DNA of 64,000 nt from Symsagittifera roscoffensis (GCF_963678635.1 NC_087071.1:1106537-1170536), one strand, 5' to 3'. Positions 1 through 12,713 are shown, counted from the stretch's first letter. The notes: generated by a model from the sequence alone, not told the origin. A program made the numbers and translations.

Positions 1-939
1 AATACCATCTCACAATATAATATCTCCGATATTGAAACCCCCGACGAATTTGCAGACTCCGAGCCCAGCCCATCTACATTTTGCCAACCTCCCTTTCCAC
101 CCCTCAAAACCCAGACACCAATGAACAATCCTCAGCCCTTCTTCCCACGCTGACGAAAATCCTTCATACTCCCCTTCGACTACCGACCCACCTGAGCACT
201 CTAACCCCGTTGATACAGAACTCGAAAACGAATTAAACAACTTCATAACCCTTCATTAACAATTAAAGCACTCTAACACACTAACCATCCATCACCTCTT
301 AAAAAAATGACATCCACAGAATCCTCCAACCGCACATCAACAACTGGAGAAACACGAGCCCACCGAGTACTTAAGCGAAAATTTTGCAACAACCCATTCC
401 GTTCTAATCCTCGACGAGCTCAAAAACATTCGACCCATCCATTTCATAATAACACCAAAAATTTTTTACAAGTGTTCTTGCCATTTTTTCCACAAAATAT
501 TCACTACTACTCGGATCGTAAAAACGAACAACCGAATTATGTTAATGAAAATGCCCTATTCGCCACATTTTCCTTGACCTCTTTTTATCACTTTAGTAAC
601 CCCTTATCACTTCCACTATTTAATAATCCCGACGATAATGAATTATGTTCAACTAGACTATATCACCTAACCCCAGCACTTCAAGAAAAACATTTTACCG
701 ACATCGGATATAATCAAACACTAACTAGATTCACCGCACAAAAAGCTAACCGATTTTCTATCGACCAATATGATCACGGCATTGCACGCTCAAATGCAGC
801 TATATTTCTAGATGATGACACTAACGCAAATACACAACTAGCAGAAAATTTTTTAATGAAGTCACGATACGCTTATACTATAAATTGCATGAATAAAAAA
901 TACGACAACATTATCTCCACAGCACTTCGCGCCACATAA
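1..939 (+). pseudogene. Repeated element ORF, 3' end, copy A
   Basis: This stretch matches 5479-6417 closely through its whole length, and the similarity stops at the ORF stop codon (TAA at about 937-939). The best open stretch here is 307-939, encoding a hydrophilic Asn/Thr/Arg-rich C-terminus. Upstream of 307 the frame seen in the other copy is broken by a stop near 255. No catalytic motif is visible. Because copy B lies just after Env-like remnants, the ORF may be the cytoplasmic tail of that glycoprotein or a separate 3' ORF. An alternative is that the two copies are LTR-like direct repeats, but a repeat that ends at a stop codon fits a coding duplication better. The copy is cut by the window edge. 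Confidence 0.55.
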
Positions 940-1665
940 AACTTAAAACTTTCACCTCAAAATTTCTTCAAGAAAAAAAATCAAATTAGCCTAAAAAAAT
1001 AAGACTTACTAGCCTAAAAAGACAAATAACTCTTAAATACAGCCAATCATCCCATAAAGAAAATCAAAACTCAATCTCAGGAAAGCTCAATCTCAGACCT
1101 CCAAAATTCCCTTCACGAAAATTGCCGATTTCTAACCGACTTGTCAAAAATCAACAATTATCCCGACCACATTCCATTTTAGCCTCAAAAAATAAAAAAT
1201 AATATGACGCAATGAACCATTTCTTCAATGCTTCTTTCTCGAACAGTCCGACTTCGAAAGCCAATAATTTCAAAACTTTTTTCAATATTATCAACCTTTT
1301 CCCAAATTAAGAGAATTTTTATTGCAGACATCTTTGAAATACTCCTCCTCCTCTTGATAATTTTTTGCAATTTTTCTTTAAATTTTTCATTACCTAACAG
1401 AAACCTACATCAACTTTGCAAAAATCCTTGACCTCCTCCTCAGGTAAGATATTTCAATAACTATCTAATAGTTAAGACATCTGTTCAACAAAAAAGATAT
1501 TCTTCTCCATCTATTCATAATCCTCACATTTTCAGTATCCCTCATTTAAAAATATGCAAATCAATAAAGAAAGCAATAATAACCTTTGCATTAGCAACAG
1601 TATTTCTAATTCTATTCATAGAAGAATATTATAGTTAACATAAACTTTCTTTATAAGTAAAAATT
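940..1665. other. AT-rich spacer without a supported gene
   Basis: Nothing here matches the sequence that follows copy B after 6417. A short hydrophobic + strand run lies around 1320-1400 (Leu/Ile/Phe-rich), but it has no supported start or continuation. Confidence 0.4.
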
Positions 1666-2560
1666 ATGAAGTTTTTCAAAATTGCTAACCAACAGCCTTT
1701 ACAACAGTCCCCACCAATTACAACATCCCAAGAATCCCCAACAACACCATCAAACAGTCAAACAAATCTACCTCAAATATCAACCCTTATTTCATTTCAA
1801 GAAAACCCATATACATTTGAGGAAAGACATTCACTATTATCAGAAACTTTAGAACCTGTAGTACTCACGAACTTCTAAGCGAGCCACAATACGAACCAAT
1901 ATATAATATACACCCTTCTATTCAACAAGACATTAATAGAACAAGAGACCCGAGCCAAGACCAAAATACATCCACAAAAAGTAGACATATTATACATCCA
2001 AGACGAAATAGAAACTTTACAACTCCCAGAGTTCATTTCAAAATAACCTCATCACCAATAGCAAATCCACTAGACTTATCGGATAGCATAATTCAAAGTA
2101 CCCCCAAACTTCCTCACAACAAAATCCTTCAAACATACCATTGGATTACTTAGGTTCAACTGCCACATCAGAACAAACTCGTGAAACTCCTTTTAATCCC
2201 CCAACTTCAACACAACGTCTCCCACATTGAATGACACAAGCTTTCACTCAGGTTGAACCCATCTTAGTGCGACCCTACAAACAACTCACTCATCAGATAT
2301 ATCTTTGTCATTACCAGAAACCCTTTCACTTCCTTCAACCCCTTCAATAAGTCAAACATTAACACCTCCTTATCCCCCAAATTTCCCTACAAATCTAGAC
2401 GATAGATATAAGGAACATTCAAATAATAAAATACCCTCACGATTAGATTGGAATAAATTCGTAGCACCCCCTCCATTTTTAGGTCAACGCCACGATAAAA
2501 ACAGACCACATAATTGGGTACGATATTCGCAAACATCTAAAAGAACATAACATACAAATA
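1666..2560 (+). pseudogene. Ser/Thr/Pro/Gln-rich ORF remnants upstream of glycoprotein
   Basis: Open pieces at 1666-1878, about 1878-2150 and 2305-2550 share one low-complexity composition (Pro, Ser, Thr, Gln, Asn) and continue one another after frame changes. The ATG at 1666 opens a 70-codon stretch that ends in TAA, and the next frame carries on at once with similar sequence. This suggests one ORF broken by indels, probably the N-terminal part of the same decayed protein as the glycoprotein-like region downstream. No domain is recognised. The C and A bias of the + strand here matches 2820-6400, which supports a single original coding unit. Confidence 0.4.
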
Positions 2561-2822
2561 CTTACACATGACAACATGACGCTCAAAATTGGGATAACAG
2601 TAAAGTTAAACATTTAAAAAAAACCACCCTCTACCCTTAGCTCCACCAAACACAACAGCTCAATCATTACCTCCTCCATTTATCACAACAGAAATCATCT
2701 ATAGATACGATAGATATACAAAAACACTTGGATAAATCACATTCTACAATCCATATTCAGGACTATCCTACACTTATACTTTTTAAATACTTCTCTTTCA
2801 AAACCTACCTCCTGTTACTTTT

Positions 2823-4943
2823 TTGGAACTAAAAAATCATAACAACCCTTCTCTCCGAACTGGACTTCAAGATTTACTAGTCACACACTATGACTGTGAA
2901 GAAAATGAACAAAAAACACTACACAAAAATGCAATAAAACAAGTAACTCAATGTGAATCCGAAACACAAGAAATTGAAACAGCAAACACTTTACTAACAA
3001 GCCCGAGCTGTAACATTAACATGATACAAATTCACAGCAACCTTCTCCGAGGGAAAAGTACATTTTTCCCAAGACTCAAATGGAAATAAAAATAGACTCG
3101 ATCACGAATCTTTCTCTCAAATCAATATAGAAAGGCTTTTGCATCTTAGCTCTGAAGAGTGTAAAATCAAACTTAGCCGATTGAAATTAAAAATGAATAA
3201 AGGCACAAACAGAAAATTAGTAAACTTTCAAGTTTTTCCCGCTTCTGGACACCAGTCGGAACTTGAAAGATACCACGGTTATATAAAAATAGATAACAAA
3301 TACTCGTTCCATGGTGCACATGGACGACTAACTTATGATCTTCATGATAAAAATTGAATACCACCAAGTGGAATGAATAACCCCTCTGATTGCAAAGCTG
3401 ACACAAAAACAAAGGATACCAAAAAATTTTGTTTTTTGATTGGAGAAAACATTAGAACAAGTACAATTAACACGAGATTTAAAAGAAGACAAGATAATTT
3501 AATAAGAAATATGAGTAATTTGTAAGGATGACGAAGGACATATCAATCCAACTACCAGAACACAAGCAACCATTGTTTAGTTTCCCGAAGACACATGTAT
3601 CACGTTTCAAGTAGCAAGAATACACGCAAGAAAGATAAAATTTCATCAGAATTATTTTTTGAATCCATCCCTTATGATAAAATAAACCCTGAAAAAATAA
3701 GAAAAAATAATTATCAATTCAACAATATTCAAAATATAGAAAATAAACTGACACGTTTTCACTTTTATCCGGAAACAGAACTTGCTTGCAAATATAACGC
3801 GTCTCTTTATAAAACACAATATGCAGAATTTTTAGTCGAATATAAAAAAAGGTTTTGACATGAAAACAGAAAAGTTAATATATGTCCAACATCCAACCCA
3901 TCACAATTCTATTTGCGACGAAAACTCATATATCCCAGTAACACTTCTAAAAACACAGGAAGAAGTGGTGGAAAACTTAAACCACAAGACAAAAGCAGTA
4001 CACATCTACAAGAATTATCACTCATAAAAAACACTTATTTTGGTGCCATTCACTATGACATTCACGTAAACATGAAATTAGACTACACATCCAGTAGAAT
4101 TTTTCGAGAAATGTCACTATCAGAACTTCATCAGAAACCTTCATAACTTATGTGAATTTGAACGTACACAAATTCTACAATCACTTGCTCTTGCAGTAAT
4201 AAAAATATCTTATGCAGGATAAATTATTGTCAGGAAATAGTTCATTTTGTTTATTACGAAGGAAATTTATCATGGTACTACAACTTTACTAAAAAAGTAT
4301 CACCATTATATGTTTTTGAATGTAAAAGATGTTACAAAGGAATACCTATATTCTACAAAAATAAAGTACTTTTTGTTGATACACTCTCTAGAAGAGGTTA
4401 TTTCTGGGATACAGCTGCCCTATGTGGATCTGAAAAGAGTCGCAAGGTTGTACAATGAAATCCTGATGAAGATAAATGTTACCTTCTCACACGATACCCT
4501 GCACTTATGCAACCATTAAAGAAATTTTCACCCGAAAGTATCAGAGCTATTACCAAAAACCCAATTATAGATTTACTATCAATAGGCATAAACTCTCGAT
4601 TAGACATTCAACATCACATCCGTACACAACATTTCCAAGAATTGTTCACAAAATTGGACACAAAACAAAGACCAAAACTTAAGAAAGCTTGCAGAAACCG
4701 CAGGATTTTCAGACATCTCTACACGAGACTACAGTGGAAACTTCAAAGATAAAAAAAGATTACGTTTATTTGAACGGCGAAAAATACCGTCCGCAAGATA
4801 TATCACCGATTAAAATTTTCAGTTTTGTAAATTTGAAAAATGATCTCCTTGCGTTTCTAAGATGGCCCTATTACATATTAGAAAAATTGACCATATTATA
4901 TGCAATGTTTAACCTTTTTGAATTCATCTTCTCATTATTGTAA
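2823..4943 (+). pseudogene. Env-like viral glycoprotein remnants (multi-frameshifted)
   Basis: Coding-looking pieces follow one another on the + strand in changing frames: 2823-3089, 3595-3858, 3913-4146, a piece over about 4147-4520 and 4507-4752. They contain scattered cysteines, N-x-S/T sites and, near 4826-4943, a hydrophobic segment (LAFLRWPYYILEKLTILYAM) suited to a membrane anchor. The piece starting near 4150 carries an ERTQILQSLALAV stretch that I associate with ectodomains of envelope or glycoprotein genes captured by LTR retrotransposons. That assignment is from pattern memory, so the exact viral family is uncertain. Many stops and frameshifts mean no functional protein is encoded. 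No gag or pol lies in the window upstream, so the parent element is either truncated or lies beyond position 1. Confidence 0.5.
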
Positions 4944-5478
4944 AGAATCTATAAAACGAGAGCAATACACACACTAGTAAACAAACAGGCAAGTGCAGCA
5001 CGCTCAAATAAAGAATATAACCAAAAGCTATCAACAACACCAAATGCATACGATAACACACAAGAAATCAAAAATACAACACCTACTGCACCACAATTAC
5101 ACATCTTAAACAATAACCATCCGTTATCTTTAGGACCAAGAAATTACAGAAATAGTCCTAACAGAGCACATTTGCACAAGTCATAGTTATCCACAAAGCA
5201 AAGTCACGCACATTATTTCCAAAAACCAGATTTGGAAGAAACATATGAACAAATAATAGAACAGCCACAAACCATTAATTTTCGTTCTCAGAACAATAAT
5301 CTTTTCAGCCCATGATGATCCGCCAGATTGGAAACCTCGACCATTCCCTTCGTACCCATCCCACCTCGAACGCCACACTCCGTTCCTACCACTTTTGGAT
5401 TCCCCCCTACCCCGCACAATCGTATACTAATAATTCATCAAGCATGGATTTAGACGCTAACTTCACAACTACAGTACA
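4944..5478 (+). pseudogene. Hydrophilic tail between anchor and copy B ORF
   Basis: After the hydrophobic segment the + strand stays rich in Asn, Thr, Pro and Gln in interrupted frames (about 4944-5240, then 5312-5494), consistent with a long cytoplasmic tail continuing into copy B. Stops interrupt every frame. No separate start is supported. Confidence 0.35.
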
Positions 5479-6417
5479 TAATACCATCTCATAATATAAT
5501 ACCTCCGATATTGAAACCCCCGACGAGTTTGCAGACTCCGCGCCCAGCCCATATAACTTTTGCCAACCTCCCTCTCCACCCCTCAATACCCAGACAGCAA
5601 TGAACCCTCCTCAGCCCCTTCTTCCCACACTGACGAAAATCCTTCATGCTCCCCTTCGACTAGCGACCCACCTGAGCACTCGAACCCCGTTGATACAGAA
5701 CTCGAAAACGAATTAAACAACTTCAAAACCCTTCAACATCAATTACAGCACTCTAACACACTAACCATTCATCACCTCTTAAAAAAACGTCATCCTCAGG
5801 AATCTCCAACCCCACATCAACAACTGGAGAAACACGAGCCCACCGAGTACTTAAGCGAAAATTTTGCAACAACCCATTCCGTTCTAATCCTCGACGAGCT
5901 CAAAAACATTCGACCCATCCATTTCATAATAACACCAAAAATTTTTTACAAGTGTTCTTGCCATTTTTTCCACAAAATATTTACTACCACTTGGATCGTA
6001 ATGACGAACAGCCAAATTATGTTAATGAAAATGCCCTATTCGCCACATTTTCATTGACCTCATTTTATCACTTTAAAATCCTTTATCCTTCACACTAGAC
6101 AATAATCCCGATGATAATGAACTATGTTCAACTAGACTATATCACCTAACCACAGCACTTCATGAAAAACAATTCACTAACATCGGATATAATCAAACAC
6201 TAACTAGATTCACCGCACAAAAAGCTAACCAATTTTCCACGACCAATATGATCACGGCATTGCACGATCAAATGCAGCTATATTTCTAGATGATGACTCT
6301 AACGCAAATCCACAACTAGCAGAACAATTTTTAATCAAGTCACGATACGCTTATGTCATAAATTGCATGAATAATAAATACAACCACATTATCTCCACAG
6401 CACTTCGCGACACTTAA
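5479..6417 (+). pseudogene. Repeated element ORF, 3' end, copy B
   Basis: This is the second copy of the 1-939 sequence. Here the frame reads openly from 5560 to 6057 through a Glu/Asn/Gln/His-rich, possibly coiled segment (about 5690-5790), then continues in another frame to a TAA near 6415. Copies A and B differ by substitutions and small indels, and each is open where the other is broken, so neither is the intact ancestor. Sequence after the stop (from 6418) is unrelated to that after copy A. It lies directly downstream of the Env-like remnants and probably belonged to the same transcription unit. No known domain is recognised. Confidence 0.5.
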
Positions 6418-7599
6418 GCTAACGACTCGTATTGTATTAAATTCAATCATTTTTCACTAACCTTTCTTTTCCTAACACCATGAGAACGCGACTTAGACTG
6501 CTAACATCAAAACATGTTACCACAAAACAAACTCATACAAACACTTACTATAAATTCATACAACACCATCACACGACTAACACACCATCACAAAACCCAC
6601 ATCACTGATTTCAGTTTATAAACTCCAAATATACCTCACCATTCTTTCTTAATTTCACTTAACGCAAAAAAGATACTAACACGCAAGGAATCATCCGAAA
6701 CTACGATCCCATCCTACACGTGTATATATTCTGCCCACTAACCAGAACTTTCAGCGTTGATGAATCCCCTTCACTAATAAGCCTCCATGAATATTTACAG
6801 CCCGTTGGAATCCCGATCCTAGTATACATCCATAACATAAAATACAATCACAAGCTTTATAACATAATTCAAGACACACCATAAGAGTTCTTAACAAATA
6901 GCGAAGAGCACAAGATCATCAAAGCACTTGAACTGCTTTGACCACTACTGCAAACTAAATATATCAACCGCTTACTTGTTAAACTATCAAAATCATAAGA
7001 CATCGTTCACGATATCTTCCCACATAGTTTTTTTGCTGATGATAAAGTAAGTCTGAAATGAAAATTTTAAACAAGTAAATTCAAAAAACGACTAACCATT
7101 CTTTATAAAAGTCTGACTCTATTTTTTAAATTTCAACGCACATTAATCTAAAATAATCAAAACCAATTAAAAAACTGAGAACTTTTTTTTAGAATTCAAA
7201 AAAAAGAAACTAGTATTAACGAAAGGAACCATATTTGAAAAGCAGTAAATTTTATACCCAAAAAACAGTAAGTTTATAATTAATCCCCCTTGCAAAAAAA
7301 TTCTTCTAACAAAGCAAAATATTCATGAATTAGAGCTTCCTCAAAAGCGTTGAACTTATAAATAGTCCATATTGCAATAATTTTCTTCTTACAAATCAGT
7401 ATGCTCATAAATGAAACCCCAAAAAAGTGTAGTTAAATTAATATTTCAATGTAAATAAACTCTTGACAAATTGCAAAAAGATTCTAAAACTACCAACCTT
7501 TCTACAAGACGCTTCTTTTATAACATTTAAATCAATCACTCTCCCACAAACTCTTTCTACAATCGCACAGCTCGCCCACGAAAAATTGCTTAAAATTAA
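6418..7599. other. Non-coding AT-rich stretch
   Basis: I see no supported ORF, repeat or RNA gene here. The + strand C/A bias of the preceding element fades after about 7000. Confidence 0.4.
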
Positions 7600-9430
7600 A
7601 GTTTTCAGTTTTAACTTTCACTGATATCAACTCTAACTGGTTTTCAGAAGTTTCAAAGTTTCCTTTAACCCGGTTGCAAGAAATTACATAGTAAAACAAA
7701 ATAACCAACGCAGCTTACTAACGTCACAAAACCACAAACTAATAGCATGACCGAGAATAACCAGATTAAAACTAGATTAAAACTGGATAACTATAGTTTT
7801 GAAGACCAATTTCAGGTCTTACCACGAACAAAGAAATTACAAAAAAAGCTGGAAGACAAACCCAAACCAAACGATTCGATTTTTGAGAAAAGGACACAAC
7901 CAAAACAAAAAAAGAAATACAAGTAATAAAAAAGAAACCAAAGGTTGAACTTAAATAAGGACTTTACACAAAGAGATCATAAAGTTTTACCTTACTCCTG
8001 GCGTAACCCACCAGAAGGACTTCCTGAGCTTGCTCTATAGCCGGCCTAAACCATCGCGCTACAACCACGCTTTGTGATCCATACTCTAATTTTGACAAAG
8101 AGCTCCTCAAGGAAGAGTGACTCTTAAATATAACTGAACTAACAAAAAACGCTTTTGCGATACCATTAAAAATCATAAGTAAAAACTAAACTAACAAAGA
8201 ATTTTGTATATGTAAAACCTAAATGCAGTATGTGTAGATTTGTAAAGCCCCAAGACGAGCATCAAAGAAGTTGACAACCCAATCTCACTCCAACTATGGA
8301 ATAGCAAACCTACTCGTTTTGCTGCTTTCAGTCACTGCCTTCAAAGGATTTAAAGTACGGACTTCTCATCGCAGCAAAGGAAACCCGTTGAACCAGATCA
8401 ATGGCCATCTCAATGTTGATTACATGTACGAATCCTAGTCATTTAGCACTTAACGCGAACAGGTCAAACCTCACGCTACACCAAGTCTCGTTTCCAACTT
8501 AACGAAAACGACAATTCATGCATCGATAAGAAGTCTTGACACAATCTCCCAAGACTACCACGATCAACGAGACTCACCTAAAATTAAGTACATGACGATC
8601 TACAACCACCCAACACAAACAGCAACACTTCTTCCCTCTCCAAAAAATTAATGCTCGGAACTTCAGAAGGAGAACAACATCACCCATCTTTCACTACCAA
8701 TTAAACTAAAAAATTCTCTAAACCCCGAATGGGTGGAACCAGTTCTAATCTAGAATTTATGTCGGCCACAAATTATATTCTCTAAATATATAAAATATTC
8801 CAAACTAACTAATCTTATTTCATCTCCAACTTGTATACTTATTTGTAAGTGCTGAAACTACTTGTTGTTTCAGCACCAGAACAATTTGAAATAAACTTAG
8901 AAAACAGATGTTCTCTTCCTGGAGACTAACTCACATAAACCAGTATACACTAGATCTATTGAGACTAGGAGATATAAGAGTAAGATTAAAATCGGTAATA
9001 GACTAAAAAGTTGCACGACTCTATCCGGCCGATAATAATATATACCGTGACGAACAGACGATGTACCCCAACTGAAATTACTCTCTCTATGAGTACTATG
9101 AGTAAGCCAAAAAAACTTAACTTAATAGCGCATTCATTGATTTAATCGCGTTTAGAAATCTCTCTCCAATATATATTGAGACAAATGATTTGTAGGCATT
9201 GGTATGTAATAAGCCGCTCATTTAGACTAACCTGTATTAAAAGGATTAGCCTGTATTGAGAAATCAGCAAAAACAATTTCAAACGAAACCTTTCAAGAGA
9301 GTCAAAAACTCTGAATTTTTTTCTCTTTCAACGTTTTTTAAATGATTGTTTTTTTGTAACTTCAGGTGAGTTTTGAAAATGTTTCGATAGCAAACTGTCA
9401 GTTTTACCTTTTAAAGAGCATATAGAAATA
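7600..9430. repeat. ~1.98-kb tandem repeat, unit 1
   Basis: Unit 1 is colinear with 9580-11405 at an offset of about 1.98 kb. Shared landmarks are a TTAACCCGGTTG block near 7670, AACGTCACAAAACCACAAAC near 7718, GGGTGGAACCAGTTCTAA near 8730, a 26-nt hairpin at 8850-8875 and TATCCGGCCGA near 9022. No frame is open across it. The mixture of conserved short blocks and no coding suggests an RNA-producing or LTR-like unit. Confidence 0.7.
8850..8875. other. Conserved hairpin, unit 1
   Basis: TGCTGAAAC pairs with GTTTCAGCA around an 8-nt loop. The same stem is present in unit 2 with a different loop. Confidence 0.55.
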
Positions 9431-9660
9431 AAATAAAACAAAAACCTCTTTCCTTTTTTGCTTTGAAAATTTATCTAACTTTCAAGGGAATTTCAAGAGA
9501 TTTTTCAAACTTTCCTTAACCCAGTTCGAAGAAATTATATAGTAAGATAAACTAACCTAAAACAAAACTCTCTTTCCTTTTTTGCTTTGAAATTATAACT
9601 AACTTTCAAGGGAAGATTTTAAAGAGATTTTCAAGTTTCCTTTTAACCCGGTTGGTAGAA
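9431..9660. repeat. ~124-bp tandem duplication between repeat units
   Basis: The block with CTCTTTCCTTTTTTGCTTTG, CTAACTTTCAAGGGAA and AACCCGGTT occurs at about 9448 and again at about 9572, so the junction between the two large units is itself locally duplicated. Confidence 0.6.
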
Positions 9661-11405
9661 AATATATAGTAAACTAAGATAACCAACGCAGCTATCTAAC
9701 GTCACAAAACCACAAACTAATAGCATGATTAAGAAAGAAAAACCCACTGTACCCAAACCAGGTTGAAACCAGCTTAAAACTGGATAATTTTTACTTTTGA
9801 AGACCACTTTCAAGTCTTACCACAAACGAAGAAAAAACAAAAAGAGTCGAAAAACAAACCCAAACTAAACGATTTGATTTTTGAGAAAAGCAGATAACCA
9901 AAACAAAAAAGTGAATTACCAGTAAAAAAAAGAAACAAAAGGTTGAACACAAAAAAGACTTTACGCAAAGAGACCTTAAATTTATAACCTACTTCTGGGC
10001 TAACCCACCAGAGGGACCTACTGAGCATGCTCTATAGCAGGCCTAACCGAGCGCGCTACAACCACGCTTTGTGAACCACACTCTAATTTTGACAAAGAGC
10101 TGCTCAAGGGTGAGTGACTCTCAAAATTAACTGAACTAATAAAAACGCTTTTGCGATAACCATTAAAAAATCATAAGTAAAAAATAAAACTAACAAAGAA
10201 TTCTAAACCTAACAAAGATTATGTAAAACCTAATGCAGTATGTAAAGATTAGCAAAGCCCCACGACGAGCAGCAAAGAAGTTGACAACCGAATCTCACTC
10301 CAACTATGGAATAGCAAGCCCACTCGATTCGCTGTACGGACTCTGCATCGGACTCAGCATCTCAGCAAAGGAAACCCGTTGAACCAGACCAATGACCATC
10401 TCCATGTTGATTACACGTACGAATCATAGTCACTTAGCACTTCACGCGAACAGGTCATACCGCAGGCTACACCAAGTCTCGCTTCCAACTCAACGAAATC
10501 GACACTTAATTGCATCGATAAGAAGTCTTGACACATTCTCCTATAACTACGACGATCAAGGAGACTGACCTAAGAATAAGTCCATGACAATCTACAACCA
10601 TCCAACACAAACAGTAACACTTCTTCCTTCTCCTAGAAATCAATGCTCGCAACTTCAGAAGGAGAACAACATCGCCCATCTTTCAATACATAAACCATTT
10701 AAACTAAAAAACTCTCTAAACCCCGGATGGGTGGAACCAGTTCTAAACTAGAATTTATAATTGGTTATAAATTATTTTCCCTAAATCTATAAAATTTTCC
10801 TTACAAACCAATCATATTTCATGTCTAACTTTAAAACTTATTTAAAATTGCTGAAACTGTATGTAGTTTCAGCACCAGAGCAATTTAAATTAAACTTAGA
10901 ATACAGTTGTTCTCTTCTTGGAGACTAACTCGCATAAACCAGTATACGCTAGATCTATTGAGACTAGGAGATTTAAGAGTAAGATTAAGATCGGTATTAG
11001 ACTAAGAATAAGCACGAATCTATCCGGCCGAAAAAAAAATAGCTGACGAACCGACTGTGTACCCCATCTGAAATTACTCTATGAGTATAGCCAATAAAAC
11101 TTATCTCCACAGCGCAATCATTGCTTTTATCGCGTTCAAAACTCTCTCCAATGGTTTGAGACAAATGGTTTGGAAGCATTAGTATGTACTAAGTCGCTCA
11201 TTAAGACTAGCTTGTATTGAAAGGATTAACCTGTATTGAGAAATCAGCAAAAAAAGTTTCAAAGTAAAACCTTTCAGTTGAGACAAAAACTGACATTTTT
11301 CTCTTCCAAAGTTTTTTAAATTATTATTTTTTTGTACCGTCAGGTGAGTTTTCAAAACGTTCCGATAGCAAACTGTCATTTTTACCTTTTAAAGAGCGTA
11401 TAGAC
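9580..11405. repeat. ~1.98-kb tandem repeat, unit 2
   Basis: This is the second copy of the 7600-9430 unit, diverged by substitutions and small indels. Its right end (TTTAAAGAGCGTATAG near 11403) is followed by the TIR element at 11425-12413. The expected continuation, TAACTTTCAAGGGAAG, reappears just after that element, so the element inserted into this repeat. Confidence 0.7.
10849..10874. other. Conserved hairpin, unit 2
   Basis: TGCTGAAACT pairs with AGTTTCAGCA around a 6-nt loop. Compared with unit 1 the stem is kept and one base pair longer while the loop has changed. Confidence 0.55.
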
Positions 11406-11424
11406 TAGAGGTTTTAGATTTTTT

Positions 11425-12413
11425 GTAACCCGCATCCAAGTTGGGGCGTAAGTAATCGATTATAACGGATTATTTTGATGATTTTTTGACAATTATAATC
11501 GATTATAAATACCAAAAATAGGTCTTTAAGGAATATATAATTGATTATAATCGTGATATTTCCCAAGAGATTATAATCTCTTATAATCGAATATAATAAA
11601 TTATAGTTCTTACTAAAAACCCTTAAAATCAATTATAATTGATTATAATCGCTTATAATCGATTATAATCTCTTATTTTGCAGAAATTTTCCTAAATTTG
11701 AATTATATCTTATGGGTTATTATTTTTGTGTCAATGAGAAAATCTCTAAAAGAGAGATCTCTTGAACACTTTGATTCATCTGAACTCAAAGTTTTACCAC
11801 GAAACAAAAGTTTCATAGAGATCCTTTCATAAGAGTGGAGAGGTTCTCGCGGTAGATGAAAAATAAAATTTCAAAATCAATCATGAAACTAAATAATTTT
11901 GTTGATGTTTTGGTGTTTAAAAAAGCTTAAAATATGCATCACAAAACAACTCGACAGAAATGAAAAAAAAAGAACTTACAAATTTGAATTCATTGGAAAA
12001 CTTCCAAAATACTTTTCTCATTTATCATAGGAGCCAACGCCCACAAAAAGCATAAAATATAAGCAATTTAGATGCAACTTCAATGACAAAAATGGACATA
12101 CAGAAGGGATTATAATCAATAATAATCGATTATGATGGATTTTTGCGCAAAATTAACGAAATAGAAAATTGAATAAAAATAATGGATTATAATCAATTAT
12201 AATTGATTATGATTGTATCGAAAAATAGACGAATAAATAATCGATTATAATCGATTATAATGGATTATATTTAATAATAATTTGATTTTTAAAAAAAAGA
12301 GATTATAATCGATTATTAATTGATTAAAATCGCTTGTTTCTCAATTTTAGTGAGACTGGTAGTAAAATCGTAATACAATCGATTATTAACGCTTTAAACT
12401 GGATGCGGGTAAC
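11425..12413. mobile_element. TIR element filled with ATTATAATCGATTATAAT palindromes
   Basis: The ends are inverted repeats: GTAACCCGCATCCAAGTT at 11425-11442 and AAACTGGATGCGGGTAAC at 12396-12413. Each end abuts TA (11426-11427 and 12410-12411), consistent with a TA target duplication as in Tc1/mariner-type elements. The right flank TAACTTTCAAGGG matches the uninterrupted sequence of the neighbouring repeat units, which supports insertion. The interior has no transposase ORF. It is dominated on both sides by runs of ATTATAATCGATTATAAT and variants (about 11455-11690 and 12110-12390) around a less repetitive core, so it is non-autonomous. Confidence 0.7.
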
Positions 12414-12713
12414 TTTCAAGGGAAGCTTTTCAAGAGAATAAAAAAACTTTATTTTCTGACAATCAAAAAAAATCTCACTAAATGTTGGAGAGATCAAAAC
12501 TTAACTCTTTTTTGTTTTTACTTGAACTTTCATCTTTTGTCTAGAAAAACAATCAAGAGAAAACATTTTTTAGAAAAATTGTATATTCGGTAAAAAACTA
12601 TACGAAGCGTGCGGAGAGAACTTTTAAAATAGAAAACTTCAATATATATTTTTTTGTTTTTCTTGAAACCGTATCATTTTTGAGAGAAAATTTTTCAAAG
12701 ATATCTTTCATTA

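Noticed and set aside
10-246. Minus-strand ORF opposite copy A
   Set aside because: Glycine-rich frame caused by the C-rich + strand coding sequence. The same shadow appears opposite copy B.
8700-8760. Possible 5S rRNA (GATGGGTG-like block near 8730 and 10730)
   Set aside because: Only a few bases match the 5S 3' region. The A box, C box and overall length do not.
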